DNA from: Paraburkholderia nodosa
Lineage (GTDB): Bacteria; Pseudomonadota; Gammaproteobacteria; Burkholderiales; Burkholderiaceae
Length of the DNA: 64,000 nt
NCBI RefSeq assembly: GCF_001718195.1
Contig: NZ_MCNV01000001.1
Coordinates: 558,001-622,000 of the forward strand
Reading direction: 5' to 3'
Shown here: in pieces, positions 43,521 to 51,528 of the stretch
Position numbering within the stretch: position 1 is the stretch's first letter
Layout: the number at the start of each line of letters is the position of its first letter
Notes under the pieces: generated by a model
Seen by the model: only the letters and a program-made list of their open reading frames with translations
What the model was told of the DNA's origin: nothing
Database searches by the model: none
Made by a program: the position numbers and the translations under genes

Positions 43521-43559
43521 AGAGGCGGCAAGCAGAGGCGGCAAGCAAAAGCGGCAATC
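43521..43559. repeat. 13-bp tandem repeat (2 exact copies plus a degenerate third)
   Basis: AGAGGCGGCAAGC occurs at 43521-43533 and 43534-43546, then as AAAAGCGGCAATC at 43547-43559. It lies in the short gap between convergent mntH and flhC. No function is apparent. Confidence 0.7.
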
Positions 43560-43572
43560 GGAAAGCGCTTCG

Positions 43573-43600
43573 CCGTCCGGTGCGCTCAGGCACCGGACGG
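43573..43600. terminator. Hairpin between mntH and flhC
   Basis: A perfect 11-bp stem, CCGTCCGGTGC / GCACCGGACGG, with a 6-nt loop sits between two convergent genes. It lacks a clear T-run, so termination is likely but not certain. Confidence 0.5.
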
Positions 43601-43650
43601 GTTCGCGTCTTGGTCTCGCGTCCGGTTAGTCCGGATCTGCTCTCCTACGC

Positions 43651-44253
43651 TTACGCAGCCTCGGCAATGCCATCCGACGTTACCACTGCCGGAAGGTCGC
43701 TCTCGGTCTGCTCGGCGCCCCGTCGCGCTGCAGCCGCCTTTTTCGTCTTGCCGGCTCGCGAAGGAGGCTGGCATGCGCCGCACACGACGTTGTGCTGAAG
43801 GTCGTGGCGATGCGCGACGAATTTACCGCCGCAACGGCAGCAAGGCGTCAACTGCAGAATATCGGCATCGAAAAACCGCACCAGGGTCCACGCACGCGTG
43901 AGGTCGAGCGCCGGCTCGGCCCCGCTGTGGCGGCAGTGTTCCAGATACAGCCGGAACCCCTTGGTGAGCGCGTCGAGATGCGAGCAACGCGCTTCGTTCT
44001 TGAGGAACAGGTACGTGTTATAGAACAGCGAGGCGTGGATGTTGGCCAGCCACGTCATGTACCAGTCCGCCGAGAACGGCAGCATACCTTTGGGCGGCGA
44101 TACGCCACGGATCTCGCGATACAGGCGGATCATGCGGTCGCGCGAGAGCGTGAGTTCGCTTTCGAGCACCTGCATGCGCGCGCCCAGCTCGATCAGTGCG
44201 ATCGCGCGGAATACTTCCTGAGCGTCTTCGGTGAGGCTGCGCCGCGTAGTCAT
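43651..44253 (-). CDS. flhC: FlhC, flagellar master regulator subunit
   Basis: This 200-aa subunit of FlhD4C2 activates class II flagellar promoters. The zinc ligands Cys138, Cys141, Cys158 and Cys161 keep the spacing of E. coli FlhC (137/140/157/160). After the zinc domain there is a Lys/Ala-rich tail of about 30 residues. The ATG at 44253 has a GAGGG site; an upstream GTG at 44262 is less likely. flhC starts 11 bp after flhD. Confidence 0.95.
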   Translation of the reverse strand: MTTRRSLTEDAQEVFRAIALIELGARMQVLESELTLSRDRMIRLYREIRGVSPPKGMLPFSADWYMTWLANIHASLFYNTYLFLKNEARCSHLDALTKGFRLYLEHCRHSGAEPALDLTRAWTLVRFFDADILQLTPCCRCGGKFVAHRHDLQHNVVCGACQPPSRAGKTKKAAAARRGAEQTESDLPAVVTSDGIAEAA

Positions 44254-44264
44254 GGACGTCACCC

Positions 44265-44585
44265 TCAGGCGAATTGACCAGCCGGCTGTCCCGCAAGCAG
44301 GATGGCCGCATGGGTAGCCGCCACGTCGGCATGCTTCGAAGTCTGCGTGAGCGCGGACAACATTGCATGATCGTCGAAGCGGAAAAAACAGAGAAGTTGG
44401 TCGGAAGAGGCCAACCTGACGATCTGCGCGAGCGACAGAGCGCCAAGCAGATCGGCCAGTTCCGACGACAGTCCCAGTCGGAACATGCCGACTGGTTTGT
44501 CCTCGCGCAGCATGCGCTGTGCGAGCATCAGATACGACAAATTAATTTCGCGGATAGATTCCAGCGTCTCGCTGCTACGGTCCAT
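44265..44585 (-). CDS. flhD: FlhD, flagellar master regulator subunit
   Basis: This 106-aa subunit matches FlhD in length and sequence: EINLSYLMLAQRMLREDKP near the N-terminus and the conserved LLCFFRFD segment, whose Cys forms the dimer disulfide in E. coli. The open frame extends 44 codons upstream but these are Arg/Ser-rich and lie in the leader. The gene is preceded by a long AT-rich region with several dyads, consistent with complex control. Confidence 0.94.
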   Translation of the reverse strand: MDRSSETLESIREINLSYLMLAQRMLREDKPVGMFRLGLSSELADLLGALSLAQIVRLASSDQLLCFFRFDDHAMLSALTQTSKHADVAATHAAILLAGQPAGQFA

Positions 44586-45236
44586 TTCTCTAGTTTCCGA
44601 AGCCCCGAATTTAACCCCCCGGCTTTTTCGCCGTTGTATCTTTTCTGATCTTGTGGTCGATCTTCGCTCGTTGGCTCGATCTGACTCTTTGATACAGGTT
44701 GTTACATCTCGTAACAACCTTGGAGGGAATTGTATGAGGGCTTATCTCAGAAATCAATCCCTCGGATCAAAAATAATCGTACTGTTGTAAATTATTTTCG
44801 GTAAGTTTTGCTGCAATTTGAAAGCCGGGTGGCGACAAGCCGTCGTGACACTGATCGGGGTGCCAAAACTGGCCGTAGCACCTTGGTTTATCAGGGTTTT
44901 CGCCAACGCGCCGCTGCGTGCGCAACGAATCATCGAAGGACAAAAATCGGCCGCCCGGTGGAATAAACGTTTAGAAAGGAGTTGGGTTGACAGGTAAAAA
45001 ATACGGCTCTTTCGATTAATACCTATGACTATTGAGTTTGTAACAGATGTTTCGACCCCGGCGACCTGTAACAGGGCAATGTGTAACCAGGATGTTACGA
45101 GTGCAGACGGTGGGATGCACCGTTGGTTTCCGGAATATATGCAGACTGGATATTGCGCGAAGATCGCACTTGTGAAACGTTTGCGATCGACGGTCGACGC
45201 GCAATCCGGGTGGGGCGGTTCTTTTGCCGCTTCAGG
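44586..45236. promoter_or_regulatory. Long flhDC upstream region
   Basis: About 650 bp without a convincing gene, clearly AT-richer than its surroundings. It contains a perfect 10-bp dyad at 44696-44720 and a cluster of GTAAC/GTTAC elements at about 45040-45100 (TTGTAACAG, CTGTAACAG, GTGTAACCA, ATGTTACGA). An 83-codon plus-strand frame at 45025-45276 runs through this cluster and is not called. Such long leaders are usual for flhDC, which integrates many signals. Confidence 0.6.
44696..44720. promoter_or_regulatory. Perfect dyad AGGTTGTTAC-N5-GTAACAACCT
   Basis: A 10-bp inverted repeat with a 5-bp spacer, 111 bp before the flhD start. The GTTAC/GTAAC halves recur further upstream at about 45040-45100. 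It is a likely binding site for a dimeric regulator of flhDC; the regulator is not identified. Confidence 0.6.
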
Positions 45237-45359
45237 TCAGCCAGGGCCCTGCTTCGTTGAGGGCGCGGGGCAGTAACAGACCGACCCGACCGACCCGCGC
45301 GCCGACGATACGCGGGCGACGAGCGGCCCGGCGATTTCAAAGTCGTTGTCGATAACCAT
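45237..45359 (-). CDS. Possible 40-aa small protein between flhD and the usp gene
   Basis: A 40-codon frame starts MVIDNDFEIAGPLVARVS and ends PAPSTKQGPG. An AGGAGG ribosome-binding site lies four bases before its ATG. It has two cysteines (CYC) near residue 28-30 and no signal peptide or helix of membrane length. It shares a promoter region with the divergent universal stress gene. No family was recognised; the ribosome-binding site is the main support. Confidence 0.45.
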   Translation of the reverse strand: MVIDNDFEIAGPLVARVSSARGSVGSVCYCPAPSTKQGPG

Positions 45360-45399
45360 CGCGCCTCCTATACCGTATACAACGACTGTCGATGTGCTG

Positions 45400-45422
45400 G
45401 TTATATCATAACGTGATATAAC
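45400..45422. promoter_or_regulatory. Perfect dyad GTTATATCA-TAACG-TGATATAAC
   Basis: A 9-bp inverted repeat with a 5-bp spacer sits in the 138-bp gap between the small ORF and the universal stress gene. A near-palindrome TATACCGTATA lies at 45369-45379. The size and symmetry fit an operator for a MarR-, GntR- or TetR-type dimer. Confidence 0.6.
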
Positions 45423-45497
45423 TAAAAATAAATAAAGCGGCATTGCGGGTACGGCGCGTTCGCCCGCCCGGCACCGGGAATCATCGGGGGAGGGATC

Positions 45498-45959
45498 ATG
45501 GCCTCGTTCAACAGGATTCTGCTGTGTTACGACGCAACGCGCGAAGGCCGCCGGGCTTTGCGTGAGGGTGCCGACCTTGCACGCGAATGCCACGCGCAAA
45601 CGCATTTGCTGGCCGTGCTCGACCAGGCGCCGCTGCAATGGGGGACGGACATCGCGTCCGCCGTGCCGTTCGAAGCCGCGGAAGAAGCGGCGCGCGAGAT
45701 TCTGCGTGACGGGGTGGCGTGCCTGGAGGACAAGGGGCTCGTGGCGACGGGGCACTTCGTGGTGGGCCGGCCGATAGACGTGATCGCAAGCTACTGCGAG
45801 GAACTCCAGCCCGATCTCATCGTGGTGGCGCACCACCGGCGCGGGCCGCTCAAGCGCTGGTGGGATGGGCGCGACGACCGCCTGCTGCTCGACCGCGTGT
45901 CGTGTAGCGTGCTGGTCGTTACCGCGGCGGACCCGGAGCCCGCGAAAGCGGCGGCCTGA
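45498..45959 (+). CDS. Universal stress protein, UspA family
   Basis: This 153-aa single-domain UspA protein has an N-terminal ILLCYDATREGRRAL strand-helix and a C-terminal ATP-binding-like segment: DLIVVAHHRRGPLKRW, then VSCSVLVV. The usual G-x2-G-x9-G(S/T) loop is degenerate (HHRRGPLKRWWDGRDDRLLL), so nucleotide binding is uncertain. GGGAGGGA precedes the ATG. The upstream dyad suggests regulated expression. Confidence 0.88.
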   Translation: MASFNRILLCYDATREGRRALREGADLARECHAQTHLLAVLDQAPLQWGTDIASAVPFEAAEEAAREILRDGVACLEDKGLVATGHFVVGRPIDVIASYCEELQPDLIVVAHHRRGPLKRWWDGRDDRLLLDRVSCSVLVVTAADPEPAKAAA

Positions 45960-46029
45960 GCCGCCGCCGCCACGCCCTCCCGCGCCGGACGTGCTATCGG
46001 GGGCACCCGGCGCAGCCGCCGACCGCGCG

Positions 46030-46860
46030 TCACGGCGCCCGGTCGCGCAATGCCTGAGCGGTCTGCGGATCGGCGGGAAAGAACGCTTCGATCGCTAGCT
46101 CGGATAGCGTGATGTCGACCGGCGTGCCGAACACGGTGGTCGTGCTATAGAACGCCAGTTCCCCAAGCACGGTGCGCACGCGCAGCGGCACGGCAATGTG
46201 ATGCGCGAACGGCTCGGCGCTCACGTTCGCGACGCCCGGCGGCGGCGGATACGCCGCGAGTTCCTCGTGCAGCGCGGCGAGCGCGGGGTCGCCGCTCGCG
46301 TCGATCTGACGTTGCAGGCGCGTGAGCAGATGCGTTCGCCACGCGTGCCAGTTGACGATGCGCGGCGCCATGCCCTCGGGATGCAGCGATAGACGCAGCG
46401 CGTTGATGGGCGCAGCGAGCAGCGCAGGCGAAGCGTCGCCGATGAGCGGCGCGAGCGCGCCGTTCGTCGCGACGATATTCCAGTGGCGGTCCACGGCCAC
46501 GGCGGGATACGGTTCGTGACCGCGCAGCACCAGATCGACTGCCTCGCGCGCGGCGGCGAGTTGCGGGTCGTCGAGCGCGCGCTCGCGATAGAGCGGCGCA
46601 TAGCCCGCCGCCACGAGCAGCGCATTGCGCTCGCGCAGCGGCACATCGAGCTGCTCGGCCAGATGCATGACCATCTCGCGGCTCGGCAGCGCGCGGCCCG
46701 ATTCGACGAAGCTCAGATGGCGCGTCGAAATCTCGGCTTCGGTCGCGAGCAGCAACTGGCTCATGCGCCGGCGCGTGCGCCAGTCGCGCAGCATCTCGCC
46801 GACGCTGGGGCGCCCGGCGCCGGACGGCGCGGCGGGGAGGAGGGAAGCGAGTGTGTTCAT
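46030..46860 (-). CDS. XRE-family regulator with MmyB-like ligand domain
   Basis: This is a 276-aa protein. The helix-turn-helix spans about residues 18-80 (LRDWRTRRRMSQLLLATEAEISTRHLSFVESGRALPSREMV). The C-terminal MmyB/MLTR-type domain (about 90-270) has the PAVAVDRHWNIVATNGALAPL and NWHAWRTHLLTRLQRQIDAS segments. This family often controls a neighbouring oxidoreductase gene; none is adjacent here, so the target is unknown. The start MNTLASLLPA was chosen. Confidence 0.88.
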   Translation of the reverse strand: MNTLASLLPAAPSGAGRPSVGEMLRDWRTRRRMSQLLLATEAEISTRHLSFVESGRALPSREMVMHLAEQLDVPLRERNALLVAAGYAPLYRERALDDPQLAAAREAVDLVLRGHEPYPAVAVDRHWNIVATNGALAPLIGDASPALLAAPINALRLSLHPEGMAPRIVNWHAWRTHLLTRLQRQIDASGDPALAALHEELAAYPPPPGVANVSAEPFAHHIAVPLRVRTVLGELAFYSTTTVFGTPVDITLSELAIEAFFPADPQTAQALRDRAP

Positions 46861-47048
46861 GCTGCCGATTCTAGCCAAACGCGAGAACAAGGCGATTACG
46901 TCTGAGGTAAAGAAGCGGCCGGCAACGGATATATGAAAACCTCGGGTTTACGCCCCTGCTGCATTCGTGGACGACGTTTACCGTGCGCCGCGCTATCGCC
47001 TAGAATAAAAATTCTCACGGACTGTGGCGTCGCGCAGAGGAGACTGCC

Positions 47049-47210
47049 ATGAGGGAAACCGTTGCTGCTTATCTGCTCGGACCAGGCGTCATGTTGCTGG
47101 TATGTGCGGCTATGTGGGCCGTGTCGCGCCGCAGCAGAGGCACGCTCGAAGCGCGCCTGACTCGCTGGCTCGACGCGCATCGGCCGCACGGCATGCATCA
47201 CAAGCATTGA
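47049..47210 (+). CDS. Small 53-aa membrane protein
   Basis: A 53-codon frame with a GAGGAG site seven bases before the ATG. It starts MRETVAAYLLGPGVMLLV. Residues about 7-25 form one hydrophobic helix, followed by a basic amphipathic stretch and a His-rich end (HGMHHKH). It is divergent from the XRE gene, 188 bp away. The family was not recognised. The ribosome-binding site and helix make it a plausible real gene. Confidence 0.6.
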   Translation: MRETVAAYLLGPGVMLLVCAAMWAVSRRSRGTLEARLTRWLDAHRPHGMHHKH

Positions 47211-47456
47211 GCGTGCCAGCGCCGCGTCGGTTTGCGCGTTTGCCCGGCGTTTGCCCGAGTACATCGCGTACGGATCGCGGCAAGGCGCGGCGGGCAAATT
47301 CCATAGCATTCCGAATCAACTCCCGAGTTAGTTCGTTTCGCTCCGGCACGCAGTGCGGCCTTTGCGCGTGCCGGCTCGTCTGCCATTGCCGCCTCATGTC
47401 GAGGGAACTGAGCGTGCGCTCCGCGGTCATTCCGATACTGCATACCGGAGCCCTCC

Positions 47457-47891
47457 ATGACCCGTCCCGCCGATTCCTTCATCATCTTCATCGCCCGCAT
47501 CGCGCTCGCCATTCTGTTTCTCTGGGGCGGTGCCATGAAGCTGCTGGGATACGCGGGGTTTGTCGGCTACCTGCATTCGAAGGGCGTGCCGTATGCCTCG
47601 TATGGCGCGATCGCGGCAACCGCCGTCGAACTGCTCGGCGGCATTGCGATCGTGCTGGGCGTGCGCACGCGCGCGGTTGCGTTCCTGCTGGCCGTGTACG
47701 CTATCGTGACGGCGATACTCGGCCACGACTTCTGGAACATGACTGAGGCCGCGGCGCAACAGGACGCGGTCATTCATTTCTGGAAGAACGTGGCGATCGC
47801 GGGCGGTTTCCTGCTGCTGGCCGTGACGGGCGCGGGACGTGCTTCCATTGATGGTCTGCGCGCGCCGCGCGGCGGCGGCCTGCGAGGCTGA
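47457..47891 (+). CDS. DoxX-family membrane protein
   Basis: This is a 144-aa protein with four predicted helices. The N-terminal ARIALAILFLWGGAMKLLGYAGF and central GAIAATAVELLGGIAIVLG segments are typical of DoxX/YphA proteins. Members are linked to thiosulfate-quinone oxidation or redox stress, but the function of this subgroup is not settled. The end is Gly/Arg-rich. It stands alone, 246 bp after the small membrane protein. Confidence 0.85.
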   Translation: MTRPADSFIIFIARIALAILFLWGGAMKLLGYAGFVGYLHSKGVPYASYGAIAATAVELLGGIAIVLGVRTRAVAFLLAVYAIVTAILGHDFWNMTEAAAQQDAVIHFWKNVAIAGGFLLLAVTGAGRASIDGLRAPRGGGLRG

Positions 47892-47961
47892 CGCCCTCGC
47901 GTGGCGAAGCGCGAGTGTCGAATTGCAACCACCGGGCAACCGGGTGTAGAGGGAGCAGGCC

Positions 47962-48231
47962 TTGATACAGAACTTCGACTTCAACGTGGCAGGCAAGACC
48001 GGGCAGTTCTGCGCGAGCCTTGCGGAAGACGGCACGCGGCGCGTGTTCATCAGTGAGGCGGATACCGCGAAGACGCTGGTGATTCTCGACGCCACCGGCC
48101 TCATCGGCGCGCTCAAGGCTGAGCTCGAGGAGCCCGACCAGCTGATCGCTCACGCCATCCGTAAGGCGCAGAACGATGGTTTGATCGCCCGCGCGATCGA
48201 CTCCGGTGCGATCCAGGAGGCGTCGCTGTAG
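47962..48231 (+). CDS. Hypothetical protein, 89 aa
   Basis: This is an 89-aa protein with a TTG start and a GGGAG site about seven bases before it. The sequence is soluble and mixed alpha/beta in character, with RRVFISEADTAKTLVILDATGLIGALKAELEE in the middle. No motif or family was recognised. It ends 25 bp before the convergent MFS gene. Normal codon usage and the ribosome-binding site support it. Confidence 0.6.
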   Translation: MIQNFDFNVAGKTGQFCASLAEDGTRRVFISEADTAKTLVILDATGLIGALKAELEEPDQLIAHAIRKAQNDGLIARAIDSGAIQEASL

Positions 48232-48256
48232 TTCGGCACGCCAGTTCGCTGTCGAA

Positions 48257-49726
48257 TCAGCGAGATTCCGGTTCGTTCACGCGCGCCGGCGCGATGCGGC
48301 GCACGTCCGCATGCGCCGGTTCGGTTCTCACGAACCAGGCCAACCCGGCCGCCGTGAGCAGGAGCGCCGTCGAGACCGCGGTTTCCGCACGCAGGCCGGC
48401 CACCACCTGCGCCGCGCCCGCCCCGCCCGCAAGCGCGCCGAACGCCGCCACCCCCACTGCACCGCCCGCCTGACGCGCCGTATTGAGCAGCGCCGAGGCC
48501 GTCCCCGCACGCGCCGGCTCCACCGAGGAGAGCACGGCCGTGGTCATCGCCGGCACGGCGAGGCCCATGCCGGAAGGAATCAGCAGGAAGGCGAGCAACA
48601 TGAAGGCGAGCGGCGTCGCGGCATCCACGCTGACCAGCAATGCGTAGCCGGCACCCGCAATCAGCGCGCCGATGATCATCGGCCGGCGCGTGCCGTAATG
48701 CGCTACCACATGGCCGCTCACGATGTTCGAGAGCAGGAAGCCGGCGGTGAGCGGAATGAACGCGAGTCCCGCCTGCAACGGCGTCTCGCCCCGCGCATGC
48801 TGCAGATAGAGCGCGAGCACGAACACGGTGCCGTAATAGGTGAGATTCACGCAGATACCGAACAGCACCGCCGCGCTGAACGTGCGGTTGCGCAGCATGG
48901 CGAGCGGCACCATGGGGTCGTGTGCGCGCGTTTCGAGCGAGACGAACGCTAGACCCGCCACGAGCGCGAGCGCAAAGCCGCCCGCCACGGCCCAGTGCGT
49001 GAAGCCGAGCGGCCGCCATTCGATCACGGCGCCGGTAAAGGCCGTGAGCGCCACGATGGCGAGCAGCTGGCCGCGCACGTCGAGGCTGCGCACGGCGGGC
49101 GCGCCGGCAGCGCTGGCATCGTGCGTATGACGGCGCGGCGCGGGAATCCAGGCGAACGTGGCCCAGAGGCCGGCCGCGCACAGCGGCAGGTTCACGAGGA
49201 AAATGCTGCGCCAGCCGAACGCCGCGATCAGCAGGCCGCCCGCCACCGGGCCGGCGGCGATCGAGATGGCGCCGGCGGCGGTCCAGAAACCCACTGCACG
49301 CGCCCTGAGCGCCCGGTCGTGGCGGCACGCTTCGTTGAGCAGCGCGAGCGAATTGGGCAGCATGGCCGCCGCGCCCGCGCCCTGCAGCGCGCGGGCGGCA
49401 ATCAGCATGACCGGATTGGCCGCGAGCCCGCAGGCCAGCGAGGCGAGGGCGAACACCACGAGCCCGATGGCGTAGAGGCGGCGTGCGCCGTAGCGGTCGC
49501 CCAGCACGCCGCCCGAGAGCATCAGCACGGCGAAGGCGAGCGTATAGGCGTCGACGATCCATTGCAGGCCCGCGACGTTCGCATGGAGATCGGTTGCGAT
49601 GCGCGCGAGCGCAATATTGACGATGGTCACGTCGAGCTGCGTGACGACGAACCCGACGCTGACGGTCGCGACGATACGCGTGAGCGCGGGCGTGAAGTGG
49701 ACTGGGGTGGGGTGTGAGGTATTCAT
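48257..49726 (-). CDS. MFS drug:proton antiporter, 14-helix (EmrB/QacA) family
   Basis: This 489-aa transporter has about 14 hydrophobic segments. Motif A is in GGVLGDRYGARRLY, motif D1 in VTQLDVTIVNIALARI, and motif C in the fifth helix region (SIAAGPVAGGLLIAAFGWRSIFLVNLP), all typical of DHA2 exporters. No membrane fusion partner is adjacent. A perfect 14-bp inverted repeat lies 20 bp upstream of the ATG, which may mark operator control. Confidence 0.9.
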   Translation of the reverse strand: MNTSHPTPVHFTPALTRIVATVSVGFVVTQLDVTIVNIALARIATDLHANVAGLQWIVDAYTLAFAVLMLSGGVLGDRYGARRLYAIGLVVFALASLACGLAANPVMLIAARALQGAGAAAMLPNSLALLNEACRHDRALRARAVGFWTAAGAISIAAGPVAGGLLIAAFGWRSIFLVNLPLCAAGLWATFAWIPAPRRHTHDASAAGAPAVRSLDVRGQLLAIVALTAFTGAVIEWRPLGFTHWAVAGGFALALVAGLAFVSLETRAHDPMVPLAMLRNRTFSAAVLFGICVNLTYYGTVFVLALYLQHARGETPLQAGLAFIPLTAGFLLSNIVSGHVVAHYGTRRPMIIGALIAGAGYALLVSVDAATPLAFMLLAFLLIPSGMGLAVPAMTTAVLSSVEPARAGTASALLNTARQAGGAVGVAAFGALAGGAGAAQVVAGLRAETAVSTALLLTAAGLAWFVRTEPAHADVRRIAPARVNEPESR

Positions 49727-49745
49727 GCGCCCATGGTAGGGCGCT

Positions 49746-49791
49746 CGCAGGCTTCGACGTTTCAGCGCGAGGTGAATCGTCGAAGCCTGCG
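49746..49791. promoter_or_regulatory. Perfect 14-bp inverted repeat before the MFS gene
   Basis: CGCAGGCTTCGACG (49746-49759) and CGTCGAAGCCTGCG (49778-49791) are perfect complements around an 18-nt spacer. The near arm is 20 bp upstream of the exporter ATG. It may be an operator, or a leader hairpin that hides or exposes the start site. On the plus side it is followed by AAAAAA. Confidence 0.6.
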
Positions 49792-49828
49792 AAAAAATGG
49801 TGTCTGATCAAGGGCGGCCGCCCAGTGC

Positions 49829-49860
49829 GCAGTAAGTGCACACTGGGGCGCACTTACTGC
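49829..49860. terminator. Hairpin overlapping the end of the second MFS gene
   Basis: An 11-bp stem, GCAGTAAGTGC / GCACTTACTGC, contains the stop codon of the downstream-transcribed MFS gene (49854-51155). It has no T-run. It probably marks the 3' end of that mRNA. Confidence 0.45.
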
Positions 49861-51155
49861 TCCTGATGCGCGTCCTTGAAGAACAGCGTCGTGATCGCAC
49901 CGAGCACGCAGATCGCGGCCACGTAGTAGGTGGGCGCGAGCGGCGCGGACTTCATCAGCAGCGCGACGACGATCGGCGTGAGGCCGCCGAACACGGCGTA
50001 CGCCACGTTGTACGAGAACGAGATGCCCGAGAAGCGCACCACTGGCGGAAACGCGTTCACCATCACATAGGGCACCGCGCCGATCGTGCCGACCAGCAGC
50101 CCGCAAAGCGCATAGAGCGGCATGAGCATCGAGCTGTCCACGGCGATCTGGCGGAACATCGTGTAGTAGGCGATCGCGAGAGCGATGCCGCCGATGGCCA
50201 GCACGCGGCGCGCGCCGAAGCGGTCCGCGAGCGCGCCCGCGCTCACGCAGCCCACCGTGAGGAAGAGCGTCGCCAGGCAGTTCGCGAGCAGCGACGTGGT
50301 GGCGTCGAGATGGAACTGCTTCTGCAGGAGCGGCGGCGTCATCAGGATCACGACGACGATGGCGGCCGAAAGCATCCACGTGAGCAGCATCGAGACGATC
50401 ACGGCGCGGCCGTGGTCGCGCAGCACGGCCTTGAGCGGGATTTCGTCGGCGAGCGACTTGCGCGCCTTCATCTCCGCGAACACCGGCGTTTCGTGCAGCC
50501 ACTGGCGCAGATACACCGAGAACATGCCGAACAGCCCGCCAATCAGGAACGGAATGCGCCAGGCATACGCGGCGATGTCGCCCGGGGCGTAGTGATGATT
50601 GACCGCCGCGGCGATCAGCGAGCCGAGCAGGATGCCGAACGTGAGGCCCGCCGTGAGCGTGCCGCATGCATAGCCGATATGGCGGCGCGGCACGTGCTCG
50701 GAGACGAACACCCACGCGCCCGGCACCTCGCCGCCCACGGCCGCGCCTTGCAGCACGCGCAGCGCGAGCAGCAGCACGGGAGCGAGCACGCCGATCGTCG
50801 CGTAGGTGGGCAGGCAGCCCATGGCGAGCGTGGGCAGCGCCATCAGCAGCACGGAGAGCGTGAACATGCGCTTGCGGCCGAGCAGGTCGCCGAAGTGCGC
50901 CATGACGATGCCGCCGAGCGGCCGCGCCAAGTAGCCCGCCGCGAAGATGCCGAAAGTCTGCAACTGGCGCAGCCAGTCCGGAATCGTTGCGGGGAAGAAC
51001 AACTGGCCGATAGCCGGCGCGAAGAATACGAAGATGATGAAGTCGTAGAACTCGAGGGCGCCGCCGAGTGCGGCGAGCCCGAGCGTCTTGTAGTCGCTGC
51101 GGGTGAGCGCGCGCGCAGCGGCAGGCGTGCGCACGCCAATTTCTGTTGCTTGCAT
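49854..51155 (-). CDS. MFS transporter, metabolite:H+ symporter (MHS) family
   Basis: This 433-aa 12-helix transporter resembles the citrate/alpha-ketoglutarate/proline symporter family. Evidence is the N-terminal GALEFYDFIIFVFFAPAIGQLFFP, the motif A segment HFGDLLGRKRMF, and EVPGAWVFVSEHVPRRHIGYACG. The substrate, probably a carboxylate or osmolyte, cannot be named. It lies 127 bp upstream of the other MFS gene on the same strand. Confidence 0.88.
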   Translation of the reverse strand: MQATEIGVRTPAAARALTRSDYKTLGLAALGGALEFYDFIIFVFFAPAIGQLFFPATIPDWLRQLQTFGIFAAGYLARPLGGIVMAHFGDLLGRKRMFTLSVLLMALPTLAMGCLPTYATIGVLAPVLLLALRVLQGAAVGGEVPGAWVFVSEHVPRRHIGYACGTLTAGLTFGILLGSLIAAAVNHHYAPGDIAAYAWRIPFLIGGLFGMFSVYLRQWLHETPVFAEMKARKSLADEIPLKAVLRDHGRAVIVSMLLTWMLSAAIVVVILMTPPLLQKQFHLDATTSLLANCLATLFLTVGCVSAGALADRFGARRVLAIGGIALAIAYYTMFRQIAVDSSMLMPLYALCGLLVGTIGAVPYVMVNAFPPVVRFSGISFSYNVAYAVFGGLTPIVVALLMKSAPLAPTYYVAAICVLGAITTLFFKDAHQEQ

Positions 51156-51528
51156 TTCCGAAAAACCAGGGTGTTGTTATGTACGACGTTGTATGTAGCG
51201 CGTGCGGAACGCGTGGACGTCGGGGATGGCCAGAATTTGCCTGGTGCGCGCGTGGCGCGGGGGCGGCGGTCGTCGGATAGGCGGGCGCAGGGGTGGGGCA
51301 CGGCAACAGCGCGTCCGCGAGGGTGGGCGGACGTGCGACGACTTCAGGCCAGTGCGCGATTCTACAGGAAGCCTGGGAGCTGCCCGATGCGCGGCCCGTC
51401 AGGACGCTCCCGCGCCGCTGTGGGAAAACGGCGAAGCGTTCTGGAATTCGGACTCGTCCGATGGGCAGATTTTGCACATATCCACAAAATTGCCCGGTTT
51501 CATCATCGATCCATCAGGGGCCCCCACC
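51156..51528. promoter_or_regulatory. Intergenic region between the MHS transporter and the response regulator
   Basis: This is a 373-bp divergent promoter region. The part next to the response regulator is AT-richer (TTTTGCACATATCCACAAAATTG at about 51471-51493). Open frames through it are Arg-rich shadows. No palindrome of note was seen. Confidence 0.45.

Noticed and set aside
43521..43559. Tandem 13-bp repeats considered as a CRISPR or attachment site
   Set aside because: Only two exact copies with no spacers, no integrase or tRNA nearby, and located between convergent genes.
45025..45276. 83-codon plus-strand frame upstream of flhDC
   Set aside because: It runs through the repeated GTAAC elements and into a small minus-strand ORF with a better ribosome-binding site. 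Its composition is not protein-like.
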